Source: JBGSYN01 sp041750975 | GTDB lineage: Bacteria; Pseudomonadota; Alphaproteobacteria; Geminicoccales; Geminicoccaceae | Reading direction: 5' to 3' | Assembly: GCA_041750975.1 (NCBI GenBank) | Contig: JBGSYN010000104.1 | Span: forward strand, 1-64,000 | DNA length: 64,000 bases | The notes under the pieces: generated by a model | Database searches by the model: none | What the model was told of the DNA's origin: nothing | What the model saw: the letters and a program-made list of their open reading frames with translations, nothing else | Translations under genes and position numbers: made by a program | In this document: positions 17,230 to 24,922 of the stretch, piece after piece | Layout of the letters: each line of letters opens with the position of its first letter | Position numbering within the stretch: position 1 is the stretch's first letter

Positions 17230-18903
17230 ATGGTTGAAAACACCGTCGAGGCGGCGGTGGATTTCAACGACCTGGGCCTGCGCGACGAAATTCTGCGCGC
17301 CGTCCACGATTCCGGCTACGCCACACCGACCGAAATTCAGCGCCGAGCGATACCGGCCATCCTGGGCGGGCGCAACATCGTTGGCGTCGCTCAGACCGGC
17401 ACCGGCAAGACTGCATCGTTCGTGTTGCCGATGCTCAATCTTCTGGCCTCGGGGCGGGCCCGGGCCCGGATGCCGCGATCCCTCATTCTGAGCCCGACCC
17501 GCGAATTGGCCAGCCAGACTGCCGAAAATTTCGAGAAATACGGCAAGTACCTGAACCTTTCGATGGTGCTGATCATCGGCGGTGTGGGCATGGGCGACCA
17601 GGAAAAGGCGCTCGAGAAAGGCGTCGACGTTCTGATCGCGACACCCGGGCGATTGCTCGACTGGTTCGAGCGCGGCAAGCTCTTGATGGGCGGGGTCGAC
17701 GTCCTCGTCATCGACGAAGCCGATCGCATGCTGGATATGGGTTTTCTGCCGGATATCGAGCGCATCCTTTCGCTGCTGCTGGGACGCAAGCAGACGCTCC
17801 TGTTCTCGGCGACCATGCCGCCCGAGATCAACTATTTGACCGAACGCTTCATGGTCGATCCGCTCAAGATCGAGGTGGTCCGGCCGGCGACGACACTGGC
17901 GCCCGTCGCCGATGTCATCGTGCCGGTCAAGGGCGCCGACAAGCGGAGCCTGTTGTCCAGGCTGATCGGCGAGAAAGATATCCAGAAAGCCATCATCTTC
18001 TGCAATCGCAAGCGGGATGTCGGCAGTTTGACCCGGCATTTGCAGAAGCGTGGGATGAACGCTCGGGACCTGCACGGCGATCTCGATCAGGCCAATCGCC
18101 AGGCGACGCTTGATGCCTTCAAGGGCGGCAATGTCGACTTTCTGGTCGCGACCGACGTTGCGGCACGCGGCCTGGATATTTCGGACATGCCCGTGGTCGT
18201 CAATTTCGACGTGCCGATGAACGCCGACGATTATACCCACCGCATCGGTCGTACCGGGCGGGCCGGCAAGACCGGCCGGGCTTTCACGTTCAGCACACCC
18301 GAGGATCGGCGTTATCTCGACGCCATCCAGCGCAATACCGGCCGCACCATCGAGACGATGCAGATGGGCAACGATGAGGTCGCCGACGGTGCAGCGATGA
18401 CGAAAAATGTCGAGGACGATCACAAGATCGGGGACGGTATGCAAGTGCCCTTCCTGCGCTCGCCGCGCAGCCGCCGTAAGACTCCTGCGAGTTCCGATCA
18501 GCCCCAGACCGCCGCGGGCGGACGTTCGCGAACCCGGCGGCGCGGCAAGTCCGAGCCCGTCGAAGGCACGCCCGAGGCCGAGGTTGAAATCAGTTCGGAA
18601 AGTCCTGTCGCCGAGGCCGCGCCGGAGGCGCCGCGACGTCGCACAAGGAGGAAACCGGCAGCGGCGAAGAGCCCGCAGCAGCCCACGACCGGCTCGCCGA
18701 AAGACGAGACCCCAAACGCGAGCCGAGCGGCGGATGACCCGGGCAAGGGTCCGGAAGCGATGTCACGTCCTGCCGCGGCGCAGGCCGGCCGCCCAGCGCG
18801 AGGCGGCCAAGAGCAGCCCGTGGTCGGTCTTGGAGATCATGTGCCAAGCTTCCTGTTGCGTCCGGTGCCGGTCAAGCCGGTGCCGGCGGCCGATCTCGAT
18901 TGA
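17230..18903 (+). CDS. DEAD-box ATP-dependent RNA helicase, RhlE-like
   Basis: The 557-residue product has the full helicase motif set: a Q-motif region (TPTEIQRRAIP), AQTGTGKT, PTRELASQ, DEAD in VIDEADRM, SAT, ATDVAARGLD and HRIGRTGRAG. A low-complexity tail rich in Arg, Ala, Pro and Glu occupies about residues 395-557, as in RhlE-type RNA chaperone helicases. An upstream in-frame TTG at 17215 is possible; the ATG at 17230 has GAAG before it. A TTGACA at 17142-17147 may be a -35 box, followed by a leader of about 60-70 nt. It unwinds structured RNA during ribosome assembly or decay (family knowledge). Confidence 0.93.
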   Translation: MVENTVEAAVDFNDLGLRDEILRAVHDSGYATPTEIQRRAIPAILGGRNIVGVAQTGTGKTASFVLPMLNLLASGRARARMPRSLILSPTRELASQTAENFEKYGKYLNLSMVLIIGGVGMGDQEKALEKGVDVLIATPGRLLDWFERGKLLMGGVDVLVIDEADRMLDMGFLPDIERILSLLLGRKQTLLFSATMPPEINYLTERFMVDPLKIEVVRPATTLAPVADVIVPVKGADKRSLLSRLIGEKDIQKAIIFCNRKRDVGSLTRHLQKRGMNARDLHGDLDQANRQATLDAFKGGNVDFLVATDVAARGLDISDMPVVVNFDVPMNADDYTHRIGRTGRAGKTGRAFTFSTPEDRRYLDAIQRNTGRTIETMQMGNDEVADGAAMTKNVEDDHKIGDGMQVPFLRSPRSRRKTPASSDQPQTAAGGRSRTRRRGKSEPVEGTPEAEVEISSESPVAEAAPEAPRRRTRRKPAAAKSPQQPTTGSPKDETPNASRAADDPGKGPEAMSRPAAAQAGRPARGGQEQPVVGLGDHVPSFLLRPVPVKPVPAADLD

Positions 18904-18933
18904 GTTTCGAATGATCTGGGGTGCGCCGGCATC

Positions 18934-19575
18934 GTGACCGGTCGCCGGTTTGAAATCGTTTCGCGCGAACGCATTTTCGACGGGTTCTTGAAAGTCGAGA
19001 AGCTGCGGCTCCGACACCAGCGCTTCGATGGCGATTGGAGCCCCCTGATCGATCGGGAGCTTATCGTCCAGCGTCGTGCGGCGGCCGTATTGCCTTATGA
19101 TCCGCGCCGCGACCTGGTCGTAATGATCGAGCAGTTTCGTCCGGGCGCCATCGATGCGACGCTGGACGACCCTGCCGGTGGCCCCTGGCTGGTCGAAGTT
19201 GCGGCTGGCGTCATGGAGGCCGGCGAGGATGCAGAAGCCGTGGCACGGCGCGAATGCCTCGAGGAGTGCGGGCTGGAACTCGCTCGCATCGAATTCGCCT
19301 GCCGTTTCCGGTCGAGCCCCGGCGTGACCAGTGAAGTAGTCGATGTTTTTCTCGGGGAAGTGGAAGCCCCGGATGCAGGCGACGGTCCCGGCGAGATATT
19401 CGGCGAGACCCATGAGCACGAGGATATCAGGCGCTTCATGCTGCCTGCCGCGGACGCCATTGCGATGGTCGCCCAGGGCCGGATAAGCTCCGTTACCGCT
19501 GTCACGTCGCTGCAATATCTGGCATTGCATCGTCATCGGCTGCGACAGCAATGGGTGTTGTCGGAACCGGTCTAA
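18934..19575 (+). CDS. Nudix hydrolase, ADP-ribose pyrophosphatase-like
   Basis: This 213-residue protein hydrolyses a nucleoside diphosphate linked to another moiety. The Nudix box is complete: G-x5-E-x7-REx2EExG over GVMEAGEDAEAVARRECLEE and following residues. The N-terminal part (YDPRRDLVVMIEQFRPGA) matches the ADP-ribose pyrophosphatase NudF group. The SSPGVTSEVVDVFLG region is also typical. The start is a GTG at 18934, 30 bp after the helicase stop, so co-transcription is likely. Confidence 0.9.
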   Translation: MTGRRFEIVSRERIFDGFLKVEKLRLRHQRFDGDWSPLIDRELIVQRRAAAVLPYDPRRDLVVMIEQFRPGAIDATLDDPAGGPWLVEVAAGVMEAGEDAEAVARRECLEECGLELARIEFACRFRSSPGVTSEVVDVFLGEVEAPDAGDGPGEIFGETHEHEDIRRFMLPAADAIAMVAQGRISSVTAVTSLQYLALHRHRLRQQWVLSEPV

Positions 19576-19613
19576 GGCTGGCACAACCCGCCGACTTGCA
19601 GCAGGGTGAATAC

Positions 19614-19901
19614 ATGCGCGTTCGTGTCTATCAGCCGGCCAAAACCGCGGTTCAATCGGGCCGGCGCAAAACCAAATACTGGATCGTCGAATATGAGCCG
19701 AATGAGCGCCGCGAGCCGGATCGCCTGATCGGCTGGATCGGCTCGGGCGACACCGATCAGCAATTGCAGTTGCGCTTTCCGACCCGCGAGGCGGCGATCG
19801 ACTACTGCGAGAGAAACAATCTGGACTATGTCGTGCGCGAGCCGCATCGGCGCGTCGTCAAGCCCAAATCCTACGCCGAGAACTTCATCAGCCGGCTCTG
19901 A
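19614..19901 (+). CDS. NADH dehydrogenase accessory subunit, NDUFS4-like (ETC complex I subunit)
   Basis: This 95-residue protein matches the ETC complex I family that corresponds to mitochondrial NDUFS4 (18 kDa). It has VRVYQPAKTAVQSGRRKT, KYWIVEYEP, GWIGSGDT, LRFPTREAAIDYCERN and PKSYAENF. It is a peripheral subunit of respiratory complex I near the NADH module and is a signature of Alphaproteobacteria and mitochondria. The frame is open upstream, but the ATG at 19614 has CAGGGTG before it and starts the conserved region. No other nuo genes are in the window. Confidence 0.93.
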   Translation: MRVRVYQPAKTAVQSGRRKTKYWIVEYEPNERREPDRLIGWIGSGDTDQQLQLRFPTREAAIDYCERNNLDYVVREPHRRVVKPKSYAENFISRL

Positions 19902-19971
19902 ACGCAGGCCCGAACGTTGCGCGGCGACAAGGCGTTGCGATAGAACGGCGTCGAACAAGCCTTTCTGCAAT

Positions 19972-20048
19972 GCACCCTTAGCTCAGCCGGACAGAGCAGG
20001 AGCCTTCTAAGCTCAAGGTCGGAGGTTCGAGTCCTCCAGGGTGCGCCA
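19972..20048 (+). tRNA. tRNA-Arg (anticodon UCU)
   Basis: The 77-nt cloverleaf includes the encoded CCA. Acceptor GCACCCU pairs with AGGGUGC. The D arm is GCUC/GAGC, the anticodon loop is CUUCUAA, and the T arm GGAGG/CCUCC has the loop UUCGAGU. The anticodon at positions 34-36 reads UCU, decoding AGA. The top pair of the anticodon stem is a G-A mismatch and the other four pairs are canonical. A weak promoter (TTGCGC, 18 bp, TAGAAC) may lie at 19917-19946. Confidence 0.95.
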
Positions 20049-20121
20049 TTTCTTGTGAACCAGGTTCGCAACCATTTATATCCCATGGCTTTGCACTCGA
20101 TCGGGGTCCACAATCGCTGCC

Positions 20122-21869
20122 ATGAGATCTGAGATGAGACGTCGCCTTGCCGCCATTCTGGCTGCCGATGTCGTCGGTTACTCGCGGCTGATGGGTGAGG
20201 ACGAGGCGGGAACGCTGGCCCGGCTTACCACATTGCGGCGGGAGCGATTGGCGCCGCTGATCACCCGATACCAGGGCCGCATCGTCAAATTGATGGGCGA
20301 TGGCCTCCTCGTCGAGTTTTCGAGCCTGGTCAACGCCGTTCGGTGCGCCATGGCGTGGCATGAGATTGCGGAAAGCTGCGACGCCGCGCCCTCATTGGAC
20401 CCGGCGATTCGCTTTCGGATCGGGATCAATATCGGCGACGTCCTGATCGACGGCGACGATATCCACGGCGACGGCGTCAATATTGCGGCCAGACTGGAAA
20501 GTCTCGCGGAGCCGGGGGGCACCTGCATTTCGGCCGACGCCTATCGGCAGGTCCGCGGCCGGGTCGAGGTCACCTTCGAAGACATGGGCGATCAGGCGCT
20601 CAAGAACATCGCCGAACCGATCCGGGTCTATCGAATCCTTGCCGGCCGGGCCGAGGAAAAGTCACCGCTACCAGATGCCGTGACACCTGCTCTTCCGGAA
20701 AAGCCGTCGCTCGCCGTCCTCCCCTTCGAGAACAGGAGCGGCGATCGGGAGCAGGACTATTTCGCCGATGGGATCACCGAAGACATCATCACCGATTTGT
20801 CCAGGATTCCCGATCTTCTCGTGATCGCGCGCAATTCCTCGTTTGCCTACAAAGGCAGGCATCCCGATATCCGGCAGGTCTGCCGCGATCTCGGGGTGAA
20901 TTCGTTCTCGAGGGAAGTGTACGGAAAGCCGGCTCCAGGGTGCGTATCACCGCGCAACTGATCGAAGGTGCCGGAGGCGGCCATGTCTGGGCCGAGCGCT
21001 ACGACCGAGATCTTGCCGACATCTTCGCGGTGCAGGACGAGGTGACCGCGAGGATCGTCCGCGCTCTGGAAGGCACCATCGTCGAAAGGTTGGGCGGACC
21101 GGCGGGACTAGTCGAAACGGACATCCCGGAGGCCTATGACTGCGTCTTGCGCGGACGCGAGCAGTACCGTCTGTTCTCGAAAGACGGCAATCTCCGGGCA
21201 CAGCAATCCTATGAACGGGCCATCGAGCTCGATCCCGACTATGCTTCAGCCTATGCCGGATTAGCCGAGACCTGCCTGCATGCCTGGTTTCTGGGCTCTG
21301 CCGCCGCCTTGGACCGGGCGTATGAGTTGGCGCTGAAGGCCCAGCGCTTGCAGCCCTCCCTTCCGTTCGTCCTCGAGGCGCTGGGCAATGTTCAATTATT
21401 CAAGGGCCAACACGAAGAGGCCATCGCGGCTGCCAGAGGATGGCTCGACCTCGAGCCCGGCAATGCCGACGCCCATGCCAACCTCGCCGGTGCGCTGCAC
21501 TTCAGCGGTTATTCCGATCAAGTCCTGCCATTGATCGAAAATGCGATGCAGCTCAATCCCTTCTATCCCTTCTATTATACGCTCTACATCGGCCAGGCAT
21601 GCCTGGCATTGGAGAATTACGAAGACGCTCTCCGCGCCTTGCAGCGGAGTGCTGCCCACAATCCTGATTCGATGCCGGCGCATCTTTTTCTCGCCGCGTG
21701 CCAGGGGCTGATGGGCAATGCCGCGCTTGCTCGCGACGAGTTGGCGGCGGTCAAAAGAATTTTTCCCGAATTCTCGATTGTCTGGGTGCGAACCTTCCTG
21801 CCCTACAGGCGTTTAGCCGACCTGGACCGGGTCGTGGAGGGACTTCGTCAGGCTGGTCTGACCGATTGA
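20122..21869 (+). pseudogene. Class III adenylate/guanylate cyclase with TPR region, one-base frameshift
   Basis: The first part (20122 to a stop at 20961) encodes a class III cyclase domain: LAADVVGYSRLMGEDE, KLMGDGLLVEF, IGINIGDVL and DGVNIAARLE. Then comes the linker with LAVLPFENRSGD, FADGITEDI and IARNSSF. The second part (to 21869) carries ITAQLIEGAGGGHVWAERYDR and TPR repeats. The two are linked by a frameshift near 20901. Reading GTTCTCGAGGGAAGT in the shifted frame gives the expected VLEGSVRKAGSR. Restoring one T (AATTC to AATTTC) would rejoin the gene. Apart from that the reading frames look intact, so the break is recent or a sequencing error. If intact, the protein would be about 582 residues. 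Confidence 0.85.
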
Positions 21870-21930
21870 TCCACTACCACAAACCGGTCTCAAGCGATTG
21901 TTGAGCGGCCAGCGCTAAGAGGCTGGATTA

Positions 21931-21959
21931 TTGACAGTTTTTTCAGCTTGAAAGATAAC
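21931..21959 (+). promoter_or_regulatory. Sigma-70-type promoter
   Basis: TTGACA (21931-21936) is a perfect -35 hexamer. It is followed after 17 bp by GATAAC (21954-21959), a four-of-six match to the -10 box. Transcription would begin near 21966, about 40 nt before the small gene at 22006. The surrounding sequence is unusually AT-rich for this window. Confidence 0.6.
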
Positions 21960-22005
21960 TCTAAGTCAAACAACCAGACCGGTGCACGAAAAGGACAGCC
22001 ATGTC

Positions 22006-22278
22006 ATGCCGAACGGGTCGACAATGTTGAGACAGGAATGGCTTTGGATGATGTCCGAGCACGAATTGAGCGAGTTGGACAACGAACTGCGGAACCGCCG
22101 GATCCGCGTGGTCCCGGGGGACGAGGACTGGTACCTTGAGATCGCGGCCGAACCACAGCGTCCGACCCGTGCCCGTTCCCCCGACAAGGGCTCTGGCGAT
22201 CGCGAACTCTCTTATCTTCGCCTCTATGATCTTGCGGGCGGTCGCCTACAGGCTTTCACGTCGACCAAATCCGGCTAA
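22006..22278 (+). CDS. Small hypothetical protein
   Basis: This 90-residue protein is not recognised. It has an acidic and charged central part (MSEHELSELDNELRNRRIRV) and a WYLEIA segment, and a tail with ELSYLRLYDLAG. No signal peptide, membrane helix or metal motif is visible. Support for a real gene comes from the promoter at 21931-21959, an AAAAGGA ribosome site 10 nt before the ATG, and GC-rich third codon positions. An overlapping frame (21948-22139) is less convincing. Confidence 0.5.
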   Translation: MPNGSTMLRQEWLWMMSEHELSELDNELRNRRIRVVPGDEDWYLEIAAEPQRPTRARSPDKGSGDRELSYLRLYDLAGGRLQAFTSTKSG

Positions 22279-22423
22279 ATTGACTATTTGTTTCGTCGAT
22301 TGGCCGCAAAGTCGACCCAAGGACCGTCCTGCGACCGGACTTGGGCGCCACTGATTCGCCCCGACACCGACCGGGAACCGAGCTCGATCGGAGATGAAAA
22401 GGAACGTCGATGGCCGGGTGGAT

Positions 22424-23125
22424 TCAGGCCTTGGTGGCGGTGTGGGGTTGTAGCTCGGCCAGATCGGGCTCGCTAATTGCGGTTCGCTCATAGGCGCCGC
22501 GCGCATTGAGACGGTCGACAGCGGGTGGCACCAGGTCTTTGGTCTCTTGCTCCGATGGCCGCGTCGCTTCGGCGTGGCTCCAGAGCTTGGGCTCGTCCTC
22601 GGATCCTCTGGTCCGGCCGTCTACGCGGGACTCCGTGCCGTAATCGGCAACGGAGTTTGCATTCGGGCGGAACTCGTCGGCGACGGCAAGGCCATCCCGC
22701 TGGTCGATCGGATCCCTACCGGCGTCACGGATTGCCTGCGCCGATCGGCCGGGCCCGGCCGGTCCGGACTCTGGTGTCGTGGCTCGATCGGTATCGCGCC
22801 CGGCAAAAGTGGGCGCCGTGATTCCATGATCCTTGTCGGCGCGCGATGGGTCAAAAGGGCCTCGGTGCGGCTCCTGACCCTGGTATGGATGGGCCTGCAG
22901 ATGGGTGGCCGCAGCCAGATCGAGGCTTGCTTCGCTCGGTTGCAGCTGTGTCGTCACCCGTACCGCAGGGCCGAAGCTGTCGCCCTCGATGTCGTCGAGC
23001 TTATGTTGGATCGTAACGAGCTTGCGGCCATCCGGAGTCCGGGCCAGGGTGTGACTATCGATCACGATCCCTGCCCGGCCGAAGGCGCCGAGAGGCCCGA
23101 CAGATCCGATGTGAGGATTCGTCAT
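22424..23125 (-). CDS. Hypothetical low-complexity protein
   Basis: This 233-residue protein is not recognised. The first 80 residues look ordered (GRAGIVIDSHTLARTPDGRK, VTIQHKLDDIEGDSFGP). The rest is rich in Asp, Arg, Pro, Glu and Ala and looks disordered. There are no cysteines, membrane helices or signal peptide. The start at 23125 is preferred, although the frame is open upstream, because AAAGGGG lies just before it. Codon third-position bias favours this strand over the overlapping open frame on the plus strand. Confidence 0.55.
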   Translation of the reverse strand: MTNPHIGSVGPLGAFGRAGIVIDSHTLARTPDGRKLVTIQHKLDDIEGDSFGPAVRVTTQLQPSEASLDLAAATHLQAHPYQGQEPHRGPFDPSRADKDHGITAPTFAGRDTDRATTPESGPAGPGRSAQAIRDAGRDPIDQRDGLAVADEFRPNANSVADYGTESRVDGRTRGSEDEPKLWSHAEATRPSEQETKDLVPPAVDRLNARGAYERTAISEPDLAELQPHTATKA

Positions 23126-23169
23126 GTTCAGAAACCCCTTTTCGGTGGCGCACTGTAGCACCCCGAGTC

Positions 23170-23964
23170 TTAACGGGGAGTTAACAGGGCTTCGAGCGCA
23201 CCGAGCAGTTGCGGCGGGCCGGCGACGACCGGGTTGCCGCGTTCCAGCGCCTGACGATCGAGATAGGGTATGGCCGCACCGCCTGCGGCCTCGATCAGGC
23301 ATAATCCGGCAAGGCAGTCCCAGGGCATCATGTGAGCCTCGACATAGCCGATGAGGCGCCCCGCGGCGGTCCAGGCGAGGCCCAGAGCACCCGAGCCTTC
23401 GCGATGATAGACGCCGCCCTGCTCCAGGAGCCGGGCGAGCGCCGGCAGGATTTCCTCGACCTCGCGCCGTCGCGAAAAGCCGATGAAGACCGAGCCTTCG
23501 GCAAGCGATGCAGCGTCGCTGACCCGGATCGGGCTGCCGTTCAGGGTCGCCTCGCCGCCGCGACGCGCCGAAAACAGCTCGCCGGTATTGGGATCGTAGA
23601 TGACGCCGATTTGAGATAGGCCATCACGCACATAGGCGATGGAAACGCACCAGGCCTGCAACCCGTTAAGAAAGCTGAAGGTGCCGTCGATCGGGTCGAT
23701 CACCCAACATCCCTGTTCAGGATCGCCCTCGAGCCCATATTCCTCGCCAAGCAAGGCATCGCCCGGAAAAAGGCTCCGCAACTCGGCGCGTATGAAGGTC
23801 TCGACCTCGCGATCCGCCTTGCTGACGAGATCCTGCGGGCCCTTTATCTCGACCTCGAGCATGTCGAGCCGCTGGAAATATCGATGCGCCAGCATGCCGG
23901 CATCGCGGGCGACGGCTTCGAGGACCCGTTGCCGCAATGGATCGTTGGCCGCTAGTTCGCTCAT
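23170..23964 (-). CDS. Inositol monophosphatase family protein
   Basis: This 264-residue Mg2+- or Li+-sensitive phosphatase fold protein has the metal sites GEEYGLEG, the hallmark DPIDGT (with FSFLNG after it) and the late motif PWDCLAGLCLIEAAGG. The family hydrolyses inositol-1-phosphate, histidinol phosphate, fructose-1,6-bisphosphate or PAP; substrate cannot be fixed by eye. The ATG at 23964 gives a family-typical N-terminus; upstream in-frame codons would add about 30 unlikely residues. It is divergent from the aldo/keto reductase. Confidence 0.9.
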   Translation of the reverse strand: MSELAANDPLRQRVLEAVARDAGMLAHRYFQRLDMLEVEIKGPQDLVSKADREVETFIRAELRSLFPGDALLGEEYGLEGDPEQGCWVIDPIDGTFSFLNGLQAWCVSIAYVRDGLSQIGVIYDPNTGELFSARRGGEATLNGSPIRVSDAASLAEGSVFIGFSRRREVEEILPALARLLEQGGVYHREGSGALGLAWTAAGRLIGYVEAHMMPWDCLAGLCLIEAAGGAAIPYLDRQALERGNPVVAGPPQLLGALEALLTPR

Positions 23965-24078
23965 CGGGCTGGTCTCGCTCTGGCAATGGTTGCAGTATCG
24001 AACGCGAAGAAACCTGAACCGCGCCTCGCGCATTCCGTCGAGACAGCGCCGCAATCATCTAGACGAGGACAACGCTCA

Positions 24079-24906
24079 ATGCACAAAGTTAACGCCAAAG
24101 GCGCCACTATGCCGGCACTCGGGTTCGGCACCTGGGACCTGCGCGGCGACACCGCGACCCAGATGGTCGAAACGGCCCTCGCCATCGGCTATCGTCACAT
24201 CGACACGGCCCAGGCCTATGGCAACGAAATCGAGGTCGGCAAGGGCTTGAAGGCGAGCGCGGTCGTCCGGGACGAAATCTTTCTTACGACCAAGATCTGG
24301 CCCGACAACTTCCGTAGCGGCGATTTTCAAAAGGCAGCGGAACTCAGTGTCGAACGCCTTGGAACCGTGCCCGATCTGTTGCTGCTGCACTGGCCAAGCC
24401 CGGAGATCCCGCTCGAGGAGACGATCGATGCCGTCAATGACGTCATGCGGAAAGGTCTGGCGAAGCACGCAGGGGTCTCCAACTTCACGGTGGCGATGGT
24501 CGAGCAGGCGCAGAAGCGTGCCGAGGTGCCGCTGGCGACGGATCAGGTCGAATATCATCCGTTTTTGACGCAGGAAACGTTGCTGGGCTGTTTCGCCGAA
24601 ACCGGCATGGCGCTTACCGCCTATTGCCCGCTCGCCCGTGGCAAGGTCCTGGACGATCCCGTGCTGACCCGGATCGGCAAGGCGTATGGCAAGTCGGGCG
24701 GGCAGGTGGCGCTGCGCTGGCTGGTGCAGCAGGAGAACGTCATCGCCATTCCCCGCTCATCGAAGGAACCGAACGTGTGCAGCAATTTCGAGATCTTCGA
24801 CTTCGTCCTGAGCGAGGCCGAGATGGCCGAAATCTCGACGCTCGGCTCGCCCGACGGCCGGCTGGTTGCGATGTCGGCACTCGCCCCCGATTGGGACCGG
24901 CCTTAA
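24079..24906 (+). CDS. Aldo/keto reductase (DkgA/2,5-diketo-gluconate reductase-like)
   Basis: This is an NADPH-dependent carbonyl reductase with a TIM-barrel fold, 275 residues. The catalytic tetrad is visible: Asp and Tyr in IDTAQAYGNE, Lys in LTTKIWPDN, and His in LLLHWPSP. The cofactor-binding end is IPRSSKEPNVCSNFEIFDF. GFGTWDLRG marks the N-terminal barrel plug. The start at 24079 follows a GAGGA about 10 nt upstream. It converges with the ABC exporter genes with a 16-bp gap. Confidence 0.92.
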   Translation: MHKVNAKGATMPALGFGTWDLRGDTATQMVETALAIGYRHIDTAQAYGNEIEVGKGLKASAVVRDEIFLTTKIWPDNFRSGDFQKAAELSVERLGTVPDLLLLHWPSPEIPLEETIDAVNDVMRKGLAKHAGVSNFTVAMVEQAQKRAEVPLATDQVEYHPFLTQETLLGCFAETGMALTAYCPLARGKVLDDPVLTRIGKAYGKSGGQVALRWLVQQENVIAIPRSSKEPNVCSNFEIFDFVLSEAEMAEISTLGSPDGRLVAMSALAPDWDRP

Positions 24907-24922
24907 GCGCCGGCTGCCTGCC

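Noticed and set aside
19978..20361. Minus-strand open frame ending in a peptide like GGLEPPTLSLEG
   Set aside because: This is the well-known spurious translation of tRNA antisense sequence, here of tRNA-Arg.
21896..21930. Possible terminator (CCAGC/GGCTGG stem) after the cyclase gene
   Set aside because: The stem has only five pairs and the T-run comes about 15 bp later, so it was not called as a terminator.
22547..23158. Plus-strand open frame opposite the disordered hypothetical gene
   Set aside because: Third-position codon bias and the ribosome site support the minus-strand frame instead.
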